From NCBI GenBank assembly GCA_905221605.1, contig CAJNDS010002339.1, forward strand, positions 124,001 to 188,000: a DNA stretch of 64,000 bases, in the 5' to 3' direction. Numbering within the stretch: the first letter of the stretch is position 1; the number at the start of each line of letters is the position of its first letter. The notes beneath the pieces are model-generated. The model searched no databases and was not told the DNA's origin. It saw only the letters and a list, made by a program, of their open reading frames with translations. Source of the DNA: Symbiodinium natans (lineage: Eukaryota; Sar; Dinophyceae; Suessiales; Symbiodiniaceae). Of this stretch, positions 34,101-45,100 are shown piece after piece. The position numbers and the translations under genes are program-made.

Positions 34101-37100
34101 TCGGAAAACAAAGCAGTCGACGAGGCATCCAAAGCAGCGCGGCGCGGCTGATACCCTGAGAGTGTCCAAGTTCTTGAATTTCCGAGTCAGACCCCATCTC
34201 TCCCCATCTCTCCCCATCTCTCCCCATCTCTCCCCATCTCTCCCCATCGGCTTTCCAGGGCTGAAGAGCTGAGGATATCTCTACCGGTCGACCTCCGCAA
34301 GCAGCGGCGCGACTCACGTTCGTCGAACGCAGAGCCTCCGAGCAAATTCAAGTGTCGCGGCCCAAGATGTCCCGACACGCAGTTGCTTTGCAGTGAGTGG
34401 CTGAGTGGCTGAGCTCCTAAGAAGTTCAAATGGATTTTCCCATATCATTTTAATCACACGAAGGGTCTTGGGCGCAAAGGGCATCCCTGCACCTGGGGCA
34501 GCTCTAAGGGGCTCTCTGCCTCTCGGAGGGGTGGTGGGGGGGACGAGGGGGCGGGGAGGGTGGGCGGCGCAGCGCAGCGTGCAGAGCAGCGCGCAGAGCA
34601 CCGCGAAGTTCACGGGGACTCTCTCCATTTCTTCTCATGGACGTCGTTGTCACATGTTGTAACGCGTTCTGCGAATGATTTCGAGGCCCGTCGTACACTG
34701 CGCGGCTGTGGGAGCACACAGCCTCCGGTTGGCAAGAGCCCTCCGGCTGATAGATTAGATGGGCTCAGATCCTAAGTTGAGGACGCTGAGTTCGGACTCG
34801 GCTTCAAGATGGTGAGGAGACGAAACAGAGAGCATGGAATCTGAGTTCTCCCGTGCTCTGAGGACTCACCATTTTTGTGCTGGACTGGAAGTGGCACCTC
34901 GGAGTCCAAGAAAATCCAAGAAAGATTTGCAGCAAACATGGAGGCCTCTCAATGAAATTTGCTGTCTCAGTCTTGCTGTTTCAGGACCTGAACCGCGACA
35001 AGAGCAGCTGCCCAGATGTGCTCGGGGAGCCCAGCAATCGAGCACGGCAAGAGAGCACGGAGGAGGGCACTGGCTCCTATCTCTTTCCGTTCTGTGAGCA
35101 TGTGGGACCTCTGCTAAGGTCAGAGACGAACCCCTCTGAGGTGCAGAAAGATGCATGGCTCTCAGGATGTGAGCCTTTTTACAAGTCTTCACCACCAGTG
35201 AAAACACGGTGTTGACGGTGTGACTGCGAGAGTGCCAGGTGCACCTGCCCTCCACCTCGCTGACTGCGCTGACGCAGCTCCAGGCACCAAGGGGAAGCAA
35301 AAGGGGAAGGGGAAGCAAAAGGTCCCGCATGTCCAAGGACTCGCTGAAGTCTCCCGCGGGCCTCCTTCTGGACATCGCGGACTGCGGCGGCGCCCTCTTT
35401 GCTTCCTGCCAGTGCCTGCTGTTTGCTCTTTCTCTTTGAGGGCTCCTTGAGCTGCTGCTGAGAGATTTTTCCTTAGAATTGCGAAAGCCCTGAGCCCAGG
35501 GAGCGTGCAGTTCTCGGAGCTCTTCACCAAGATGCGGCTCAGCAGCACACGTCACAAAGGTCTCTCTAAGGCCTCTCTGAGGCCTCTCTGAGGCCTCTCT
35601 GAGGCCTCTCTCCAGCTCCCTTTCCTTTTTTTCCAGCTTTCGGGAAGCGCTTGCGACTCAAGGCTGGCAGAGCTGGGTGGCAAAGTCCCTGGAAGCACTC
35701 TGCAGCAGGCGAGAGAGCCCAGTGCGGTCCGAGAGTCCGGTCCGGAAGTGAGAGCTTGGTGAGTTTTGGGGGGGGCTCCTTGGGCCTGTTGAAGTGTTTC
35801 CGGGCCTGGAGGCGGAGCTCCTCCTGCATGAGCACCCCTACGTCACCCAGGACGCAGAATCGGGGTCGGAGGGGCTGTGAAGGTCGCATCTGGGCGAGTT
35901 GTGTGACTTTGTGTGTTTTTGCAACTTGCTATTTTGGTTGCTTGGCATGTCGCCTTTTTTGTGTCAGGCCACAAGGCGCGACCCCCCCCCCCCCCCCCCC
36001 CTGAAACCCTAAACCCCCCCTAAAAGAAAGGGAGAAATCTCTTCTTTTTCTTGACATCTCTGTGGAAGCCCGGCTCTTTGAAAGGCATGGCTGAAATTGC
36101 GCTTTCTCAGGCTCGGGGGGGCCCTCTTCTCTCTCGCCTCCCCCCGGCTTTCGCGAGCCTGGGAAAGCCTCAAAATATGTTTGCTCTCAGAACCTCTCAG
36201 AAGATCTCCTGGGAGAAGGGGCAAAAGGGAGGAGGAGGGAGGGAGAGACATCTCATGCCTTCCGAGTCCCCGGAGTCCTCCTCTTCCCTCTGGGTCTCTC
36301 TTTTCTCTCCTCTCTCTCTCTTCCTCTCTCCTCTCTGATGAGCTCTAAACGAAGCTTCTCAGGAGCGGACTCCGTCCAAGGACGACGCGGTCGGCGAGGC
36401 ATGGAGAGATGTGACGGGTGAAGGATCAAATGTAAAGGGATCGGCAAGGGATAGGCAAGGGAGAGGCAAAAGGGATGTGTGATATGGGAGAGGAACAGTT
36501 TGTTGGGAAGTGTTTCCTGATTCCTGGGCTGAAAAACGTGCTCTGAGACTGAAAAACGAATTCTCAGGCCATTGAGGTTTTCCTCTGCTCCGTGAGTCCG
36601 GACCCCGGAGTCTTTGGGTTTGTCTTTGGTTAGTCCATGGGTAGTCAAGAAGGTTCTTGAACCACTCAGTTGCCTTGCGCACGTTCTTTCACGTTGCACA
36701 CGCGCCTTCGAGCGCTTTCGAGCACTTTCGCCTTCGCAGATGCTTGCGTTCTCGTGCGTGTGGCGAGGTTCCGACATGCTTGACGAGCCGCACATGGCCT
36801 TGGCGCGTCTGGCGAAGAGGGAGGCCCATTCACGGAGCCATTCCCCCACCTCTCCCCCCCCCTCCCCCCCCCGCCATCTCGCGGAGACCCCCTTATTCGC
36901 GCCATGCGCCTGTCCAGTCGCTGGTTTGCTTCGAAGACGACGATGGCGGCGGGGAGACCCGCTTTGCGACTGTGGCACCCTAAGCTGAGACCAAAGTTCT
37001 GCCGTTTGTGTTCGTTGAAGCTGCGCGATGACGGCTAGTAGTACGACCGTTTGCCCTCCCATTCCCTCCAGTCTCTTCAAGTGAGGTCGTGCTCTGCGAC

Positions 37101-37641
37101 CGGAAATCCGCGACTCAAGGGCAAGCCCTTGCACGCCTGGTCGCCGCTGGCCTCAGCCACCGTAAAGTTTTCTGTTGTCTGGAAGGGGGAGGAGATGGCC
37201 GGGGCTTCGGCAATGCAGATGCGCTTTAGCCATTTTGAGCCTTGCCTTGGCATCACTTTTCATCAGCGTTTGAACGTTCAAAGCGCGCCTTCAACAGATT
37301 GACCTTTGCTTGACTCTGTGCGAGAGTGATGCAGGCAACCACCTTCATGGACGAGGACAGGGCCGCTTTGCACCCGCGATTTCAGAGAACCAGGACTTTC
37401 TTTTTGCCACTTTCTTGTGTTGTGCTTCTCCCCTCTTCAGGAGTTCGTATCCGTGGCACGGTCCGCGCCCAGAAGCCCCATCATCCTCGGCGTCGCCTCC
37501 TTGGAGACGTGGTCGAGAATGCAGTTGACCGATGAGCATCCAGACAGCTGGCTTCCACGTGCTCGCAAGGCGCTAGACGCTTACCTTGCGCAGCTTACCA
37601 TCGCTGGCCTCTCAGCGTGCCGAGAGCAACGTAACGTTTGA
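28115..37641 (+). CDS. Gene A: predicted secreted or lumenal protein with tandem SH3-like repeats (multi-exon span)
   Basis: The gene starts at ATG 28115. That exon encodes MGLARALCWLLLSVAMVPSS, a good signal peptide, and ends at 28321 before GTCAGT. Exons that join in phase include 28672-28744, 28820-about 28880, 29022-29135, 29234-29309, 29635-29699, 29801-about 29878, 32209-32259, 32359-32409, 32573-32643, 32698-32755, 32847-about 32906 and 33102-33180. Later exon-like segments lie near 34974, 35478-35561, 35810-35870, 36760-36840, 37084-37150 and 37433-37641, the last ending at TGA 37639-37641. The middle carries at least two copies of a roughly 75-residue repeat. The pattern W-G-[ST]-x-V ... 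G-x-GW[LV] suggests a small SH3-like beta barrel, which is inference. The later exons and gene end are uncertain and could belong to a second gene. Confidence 0.5.
28820..28880 (+). CDS. Gene A exon with Cys-rich motif
   Basis: After TGTGTGCAG this exon reads PDACGKRCERGKPRQCVAV, three Cys in 13 residues among basic residues, before a GC or GT donor. It follows a TG microsatellite used as its polypyrimidine-poor intron end. With the upstream signal peptide, the Cys spacing fits a secreted, disulphide-stabilised segment. It joins in phase to the exon at 28672-28744. Confidence 0.45.
29234..29878 (+). CDS. Gene A repeat 1 (exons 29234-29309, 29635-29699, 29801-29878)
   Basis: Exon 29234-29309 reads APKRYLVDNREL and GVNYRSGLS. 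Exon 29635-29699 reads TKDLEDIDL and AFWGSVVE. Exon 29801-29878 reads GVDEGDGWLCVSELYLPMQF. Joined in phase, these give the order LVDNR - YRS - DLED - AFWG - GVDxGxGWL - YLPM. The identical order reappears at 32209-32755. The donor of the first exon is GC and of the second GT. Confidence 0.6.
30465..30540 (+). repeat. (CCCTCTCT)n microsatellite in gene A intron
   Basis: About nine copies of an octamer TCCCTCTC, perfect for most of its length, lie in a gene A intron. Confidence 0.95.
31339..31384 (+). repeat. Decamer minisatellite (ACTGGACGTG)
   Basis: Four to five copies of ACTGGACGTG/ACTCGACGTG occur in a gene A intron. It is one of several 8-11-bp tandem repeats in introns of this window. 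Confidence 0.85.
32209..32755 (+). CDS. Gene A repeat 2 (four exons)
   Basis: Exons 32209-32259 (EIESGFLVDNRAFK), 32359-32409 (ADSDGIGYRSSPDLEDK), 32573-32643 (AFWGTLVRGVDDGEGWL) and 32698-32755 (VGAYFLPMALSGVQVLTPE) join in phase and match repeat 1 motif for motif. Donors are GA, GC, GC and GC, and acceptors are all AG|G. The intron between the last two exons is only 54 bp (32644-32697). Phases are compatible across all junctions, which makes the exon calls strong despite the unusual donors. Confidence 0.65.
33230..33282 (+). repeat. Octamer minisatellite (ACTAAGTC)
   Basis: Six perfect copies of ACTAAGTC lie downstream of the exon at 33102-33180. Confidence 0.9.
34191..34248 (+). repeat. 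Decamer minisatellite (TCCCCATCTC)
   Basis: Six nearly perfect copies of TCCCCATCTC. A related short array (GAGTGGCTGAGTGGCTGAG) follows at about 34394-34412. Confidence 0.95.
35478..35561 (+). CDS. Candidate gene A exon, function unknown
   Basis: After TTTTTCCTTAG the frame reads IAKALSPGSVQFSELFTKMR and continues to a donor-like AAAG|GTCTCT. The amphipathic pattern and clean splice signals favour coding. A tandem GCCTCTCTGAG repeat (about 35567-35612) occupies the following intron. No domain is recognised. Confidence 0.4.
35982..36001 (+). repeat. Poly-C run beside telomere-like CCCTAAA
   Basis: About 20 C are followed by CTGAAACCCTAAACCCCCCC, which contains one CCCTAAA telomere-type unit. 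Confidence 0.85.
37084..37641 (+). CDS. Terminal exon group of gene A, function unknown
   Basis: Three segments read well on the plus strand. After AGTGAG at about 37084 comes VVLCDRKSATQGQALARLVA. Near 37328 comes MQATTFMDEDRAALHPRF. After CTCTTCAG at about 37439 comes EFVSVARSAPRSPIILGVAS followed by an Ala/Leu/Arg helix, ending at TGA 37639-37641. All have plausible AG acceptors. The last is the longest unbroken exon in this part and may be the end of gene A or of a separate gene. Confidence 0.4.
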
Positions 37642-38082
37642 GTATGTTTGAGTCGATGTAGAGGGCAGGCGCCGCGCAGACATGGGTAGACCATGGTAAG
37701 CCCCCAAGCTGTACTCAGCCGTCTCCATCCGTCTCCTCTACTGTCCTCTGTTGTCCTCTGGCATCTGAATGTATAGCAATGTATGGCAATGTATAGGTCC
37801 CCACGGTGAAGTTGAACAAGGCCTCGATGCAGCAATTTGGCGGTTGTGAGGGTGCTCGAGTCCCTCTTGCACATAAGTATGAGGGGGCGCGCTCAGAGGT
37901 CCTGAGGTGTCTTTAAGGTGTGGCTTCATGTGGGTACCATTGAATACCCATATGTTTCAGAGCTTGAAGTAAAAAAGCCTTTCGGCAGGAATTCAAGTTA
38001 CACAGAACTAGGATCTGGCTTGCACGTTTGTTTAGTTTTCAAATGGTACAGTCAGCGGATGCTAGTGCCTGTCGATCGAAAT

Positions 38083-38385
<303 letters not shown>

Positions 38386-39100
38386 TCGTATTGATTCGCG
38401 CTTTCTCTCTCGCTCTCTCTTCTTCTCTCTCCCTCTCTCTCTCTCTCTCTCCTCTCTCTCTATATATATATATATACGTACATAAAAAGGTATAGGTATA
38501 CACACATATATAGGCATGTACACACACATATATATATATATATGTGTATACACACATATCTATGCCACATGGCGTGCCATGTTGAATGGCATGAGTACAT
38601 CTCACTGTGAGGACCCGGTCACACTTTCCGCTTTCTTTCCGGCTTGTTTTGTGCAGGCGGCCGCCACGCGTTCCTCTGGCACTCACCAACCCGAAGGCCC
38701 GGAAGCATGTGTCAAAAAGAGCCTTGACTCGGATGTACAGCAGCAACACGGAACGAAAAATATACGTGACACATCGTGACATCAACTTCAGTCAGCGAAA
38801 GTGCTTTACATCCCCAAGTCAAGAGTTCCCTACCCATGAGGCGACTACTTGCTCTCCCACTCCTTGGTCTCCGGAATCCAACGAAGGATGAGCCCCGCGG
38901 CACCGGAATGTCTTGGGTCTTGTCGCTTCATAGCACTGCCGCCCTCAGCCTATCAACCTGTCGGCTGCCCACACGGCGCTCCTGCGACGCGCCCCTCCCC
39001 CGAACACGACCCCCATCTACACGGGACCCGTCGGCGCGGACCACACCTGCGTGCCCTGCATCTGAGGCTTAGTCTCCCCCGAACAGGCCCGGGGCTTGGC

Positions 39101-39134
39101 ATGAAACAAATGGATTTCTCTAAGGTGGTGTGCA

Positions 39135-39199
<65 letters not shown>

Positions 39200-42100
39200 C
39201 CGCTCACGACGCCCTCGCCTGAGGCAAACCTGCAAGCACAGCAAGCCAGGCCGCTGAGCAGAATAGCGTGCGGCCTTCGGGATTCGTTACAGCTCTCTTC
39301 TTTCTTGGAAGGCGGCACTCCGATGCCTCGAAAGCCTCGAATCCGTCGGCTGACGAGGATGAGGGCTCAGCAGCAGCAAACCCTTTGACTGCAGCCGTAA
39401 AGAGCTCCAGAGAGCCTTTAGAGCGCAGTGAGGTCTGTGGATCTCTTAACACAGTACTCTGGGGAGCTGCCTGAGGCCTTCGCCCCGACATCCTACTTTA
39501 TCGAGGTGGACCGGCGTGGGCCCCACGACTTTCCTGCTCTTTCTTTGTGTTTTTTTATATTGAGTCGTTGCAGGCGCAAGATTTTGATCCCACCTCCTTT
39601 CCGAGGGACGACGGGAGTGGAGATGGCTGGCGCATGGAGCGCTGCTTGCGCCAAGGAGACTTGGCCAAACACAGCGCGGCCCCTCTGTTCCACTGAAATT
39701 CCACTGCGGTTCCACTGGGGTTCCGCTGGGGTTCCACTGGGGTTCCACTGGGGTTCCACTGGGGTTTCACGTGCGGTTCCACTGGGGTGTCACGTGCGGT
39801 TCCTACCAAGTTCCTACGCCTGCTCTGCATCTCTTTCTCTTTCGCAGACTCGCAGATGTCAGAAGATTCGCCAGGCTTGGAGGTGGACCTCTTCGTGAAG
39901 GCGGATGTGTTGAAGCGCTCTTTGCCAGAGCTCTGAGAGTTGCATTCGTTGCGTGTTGCAGGAAGACACCCCTCACTTGCCACGGGTTTCCTGCCATGGC
40001 CTGCAGCTGGTGAAGAGGTGCCGAAGGGTTTACACCGCAGAAAAACAGTAATGGTGTCGTTGCCTCTCTGGCAGGTCGGTGGTGCAGGAGTCCGTGGCCA
40101 TTGACGTGGCTGCCAGCAATGCAGGTGCGCAGTCAAGTGTCGGCGGGTCTTGCGCAGTCTCGTGTAGACTGCGGGAACACAGCGTTGTACAGCATTGTTT
40201 AGCACTCTGGGACTCTGCGGGGCATGCTAAGTTGCAGTTCAGAAGCAACACGAGGAGTGGTCTCTCGAGCTTTGTAAAGCGACAAAGAGTGTAAGAGGAG
40301 TAAGCATAGAGAGCACACAGAAAGCAAAGGAATGATGATGAGAGGCATTTGCTTTTGTTTGGTAGGATGTCTCCCTTTTCCTCCCTCCTCCTCACTATCG
40401 TTTTTTCCTTCTTTCATCCCTCTTCTCTTCCTCTGTGCGCTCTGTCTCCGCTGTGTCTGTCTCTCTGTCTCATTTTTTTCCTTTTTTTTTCTCTCTCTTT
40501 CGCTCCCGCTCTCTCTCTCTCTCTCTTGCTCTCTCTCTTGCTCTCCCTCATGCTCTTTCAGCGTGACCTTCCACTCTCTCCTCTCTCTGAATGCTCGTTT
40601 GCCAGAAGTCTTTACAAGTCTTCAAAGGCTTCGGTCTTTTCGCTGAGGTTCGGCCATCGACGCTGTGCTCGAGCGCCTCAACGCGTCGGGCTTGCCAGAA
40701 GCAGCCGCCGCGAAGGCTCGGCGAGAAGTCGGAGCTACGCAGAGCTCAAGCCCATGTTCAGACACTGGTTTTTTCCGGTCTTCCTGCTTTCTCTACAGGG
40801 CTCAGTACTTAGGAGTTCGTTCTGTGGCGGCGACGAGTAAAGTGCAAAGCGCACGCTCGCAGGCTTTCTTCGCACTTTGGCAGAAAGAATCTGAGAGCTT
40901 CTGACAGAGGTCACGCAGGCTTTGCTGACCAGGGCCGAGAAGGGGGTGCAGAAGGACTCCGAGGTGCGGAGGGCGGAGGGTTTCGCTCTCTTTTTTTTGG
41001 TCTTTGCCATTGTGCCCGATGGTGCCCCACAACACATGCGCTTTCCCCTCCCCGAAGAAAGCAGTATAAAGCAGTGTAAGACCCACTCTGCACGACAGCA
41101 AGGCAAAGTTTTGACCCACCACTCCAAAAACGCACCCCGACGCCTCTCCCAGACAGCACCCGAATCACAAGCGACAGCTCGGCAGAGGGGCGCGAACCGA
41201 ATGGAACCGCGGAGGGAGCGATGCGCCCACAACGAGGGCAAAGGGCCGGCGAGTTTTCTCGCCGAGAAGCCCAGCGAGGCCGCGAGAAGCCGAGAAGCTC
41301 TTTAAGAGCGCGCGGCTTTTTGGGAATTTTGTTGAAAAAAAGAACGGCCGTCCAAAGGGGCTCGCCGGATTGGGCTCCTCCTCAGCGGGGAGCGTGGCAG
41401 GGAGCATCGAAACGTCAGGGCGGCAACCCGGCAACAGAGCATCGCGGCCGCACCGAGAGGTTGTCGTCGGCGACATTTTGCGATGCCTCCCGCTCAGTCT
41501 CCTCGGCTGTTGACAGAGGGGCGGGGGCCTGATATTATAGAGCGCAACACTGGGCATAATGACGTATCATGACATGACATATCCATCTCAAGTTTTTTTT
41601 ATGGTGGAAAAACTCACCCTCGCTTGGCTGCTGGAGATCCCACAGTGCCACAGTATCTTGTTCTGAAATCGACGAAGAAAAAGAAGACGAGTGCCGAGCC
41701 CCAGGATGCTCTCTTGGGATCTCTGTCCTCCGGGGGCCCTTGTTGGGGCTTTCCGAAGCGCAAACCAGAGCATCCAGAGCCTGTTCCCAGAGGTTTTTAC
41801 TGCAGGCCGAGGGCCGAACATCAGCCGTGTTCGTGCTCCTTATTGGGGAGTGGGGCGCAGTGCTGGCTTCATGATGCTTTCACGGCTGCTTCACGCCTCC
41901 CTAAAATGCGGAGTGCTTGCTGGACTTGTGGCAGGCTGCGAGCGAGCTCGCGCAAGACTCAGTCGTTTGTCTTTGCCGTAGTCTAGAGAGGCTTTGGCAA
42001 AGTACATGAGGTGAGTTGTGCCTGCCAGGTGGATCCAGCGCAAGGGGATGAAGCTTGCTTGGCCACAGCCTGAGCAGATGTAGTAGCTTTATTGGGGGTC

Positions 42101-45100
42101 CTATGCGTGGCTATGAGATCCGATTCCCCACTTAAGAGATCTCATCCCGAGGTTCTGACGCTACTGGACGACGACGTCCCGACCAGCGACGGGGTCTGCG
42201 CTGCCTTCGTGCGCCTGAAGGCTATATATCCTGGTCCTGACATCTGAATTTGGGAAAAAAGAATCAAGAGAAGGGATAAAGCAAGAGCAAGCAAGAGAGA
42301 GGACTGAGAGGAGCAACAGCGAAAAAGAGGAGCAGAAGAGAAAGCCGCGAAGCCGCCAGGCGGCCTTGCCGATGAACTTTGCGGCGAACACACCCGCTCG
42401 GGCCCCTTTGGAGAGTCCTCTGGAGAGATCCGGCAGGGCTCTTTTTGCTGGCTGCCGTCTGCCGTGTTTGTTTTCATAATTTTCATGCTCTTCCTGTTTG
42501 TTTTTCCATTTTGCGGTTGTGGCGTGGCTCATGATCGGGCCATACGCTGCCGAATGAAGTGCAATATGAGGCTATTAGGGATGGGCCTCAGGTGCGCTTC
42601 CTGATCGCGCTGGTCTGCAACAGGCGCCGGTCTGGTGCCAGAACGAAGAAGTCCGCGGTGTAGGATGCGTCCTCCAAGTAAATCTCAGTATAAATCATGA
42701 CGGTTCTGGTTGGAAGAGAGAAGGGCACAGACAGAGGGAAGGGGGATCCCTTGTGCTTGATTCCATGCAGATCGCATGCGATTTGCCAGTGATCTCGAGA
42801 ATAATTTGACGGAGCTCAGCGAGAGCTTAGCGGCGCTGGCGGTCGACGAGGAGGGTTCCGGGAAAGATGGTTTCAGAAAGGGTGTCAATGCGTCCCAATG
42901 CTGCGCTGTGGAGTTTGTGGATCCGCGTGTAGCACTCAGCAGCCTTGTGGAGCCTGCAAGTGCCTGTCTCCCTATGTGAAACAGAGGACCTGATTCTCAA
43001 AATGGCCCGGGCGCGGGACGCCTCTGCTTTCGTGGCTGCCTTTGAGAGCCGGCTTGGAGAGATCGTTCTGTCGGGGCCCCATCTGGCAACTGCCGTGGCT
43101 ACCGCAACATGAGATCTGCGACATAGCAAGGATTAGCAAGAGCGACATGGCAAGGTTTCGTGTCCCTTTCGCCGGCTGAGGTTGCCTCACGCGCACGTGC
43201 ACTCGCGGAGAAATTTTGAAGATGACGTCTTGCTGTCCCCGAAGGTGCGGATGTGGGTGTCGTGATGTCGGGATGTTGTGGCTCTGGCGGCGAATCTCAA
43301 AGCTCGTACGCGCGGCATGGCAGGGCGCCGTGCCCGTGCCCGCCTCTCCGAAGTCTGTGCGGATGAAGCGGGTCGAAACCAGGGATGAGGCGCCCGCATC
43401 CTCTGGCAAGATGTAGGCCTTGACCTACAACAGCATAAAAACAGCACAGTGCACACAAAAGTGAAGGCAGAGCAGGCCAGGGCTTCAAACTTTGGGGACT
43501 GTTGGCGTGCACAGGCGGGGAACGTGATCACCAGCGCAGATGCCTCAATTTTTTTTGACGGGTTTTTTCAAGGGCCCCCCCCAGCTGTTGGCACTTTGCG
43601 TTAGGCAATGTGCGTTGCCACAGTCGTCGAAGCGCGCTCTCTCTCTCTCTCTCTCTCCTTTTTTCCTTTGGGAGCTCAGGTGAAGAGCGACGTAGGCTTT
43701 GACCACATGCACAAGCATGGCCCCGGCGATGACACGGACGAGCTCCCATCGCTGCAGAAGCACCTTTGGCGGGCAGTCGGCGTGCTGCAGCTACCCGGCA
43801 TCCAATTGCCCCCCCCTTGCTCATTCCCCTCCCTTGCAGCATCCTCGTCCCGAAAGTGATCGCGTGACGCTCTCCGACACATCTGAGAAGAACTTCAAGA
43901 GTGCCGTTGTCTCCTTTCTCCTTTCTCACTTTCTCCTTTCTCTTTTCTCCTTTCTCAGGAAGTATGCGCTGCCGCTGGTGATGGGCGTGGTGATCGCCAT
44001 GATCTGGAAGAACGTGGACGAGGACACCTACTGGACGGCCCGGAGGCCCAGCACATGGAGGCTCCCTGAGCCCATTTTATGAGCTCCTCTCTTTGAGCTC
44101 CTCTCTGAGCTCCTGAAGCGAGCTCTCAGAGAGCAGAGATGGCTCTCTTGCCATGCTCTCTGGCTATGCTCTCCCAAAATGTCGAAGTTGCAAAAGAAAG
44201 AATAGAAAGAGTCTGGCGGGGTGTGTTTTGGGCATACCGGGCTCAGGTGTCAGGGAGTGCACACCAGCAAAAAAAACGGTGTCTGAGGTGACGCACGATC
44301 CGATCATTCCCGGCTGGCAGATCCTCGGTCACGACGCGTCTCGGCAGCAAGAAGCCACTCGTGGCTCGATTGCAGGCTCTTGCTACAGCTTGTGCTGAGA
44401 GCTCTTGCTGAGAGCGCTGGAAAAATTGAAGGCCAGCCTCCACTTCCTGGTCAACGACATCTTCATGTGCTTCTTCTTCGGTCTGGCCATCAAGGAGGTC
44501 ACCGAGGCACTGCTGCCGGGCGGCTCCCTGTCGCCGTTGCGCCGGGCAACGAACCCGCTGATGGCCACCTTGGGCGGCGTCCTGGGGCCCGTGGCCGCCT
44601 ACGCTTCTCGGATACAGCCATTATTCTGTGAGCCGCTGCGCGCGGGAGCTGCCGAAGAGTCCGAAAAGTGGGACTTATGGGGAATTTTTCGAGGTTGTCT
44701 GTGTGCTCATCTTCAACGAGTTGGGCTCCTTCTCGGGCATGGTTTGTCAGAAAGCCGTCGAAGCAGGCGACCTGAAGCCGACTGCTAGACGTGACACACC
44801 AACAGAAGATCATGTGTGGCACATGTGTGACACATGTGTGACACGCCCATCCACGCTTTCCCCATATCTCCTCTCCCCACCTGAACTCCACGTTGTTTTT
44901 GAGCGCCAGACGACTCCCATCGTCTCCTCGCGAGCACTGAAGACGAGGCCGGAAGGGGGGGGTGAATCGGGCTGTGAACATTTTAGGAGAGGTAGATGGA
45001 GGGGTTCATAGGAAGAAAGCATACTCGGCATACTCTCTGCAGGTGCACACGGTCAGTGTGCCGTGCACTCTTGGAGACATCATCAATGGTGCGAACCCCG

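Noticed and set aside
36253-37134. 293-codon minus-strand ORF
   Set aside because: It is antisense to plus-strand exon-like segments, has a low-complexity Arg/Glu and Pro composition from polypyrimidine repeats, and shows no domain.
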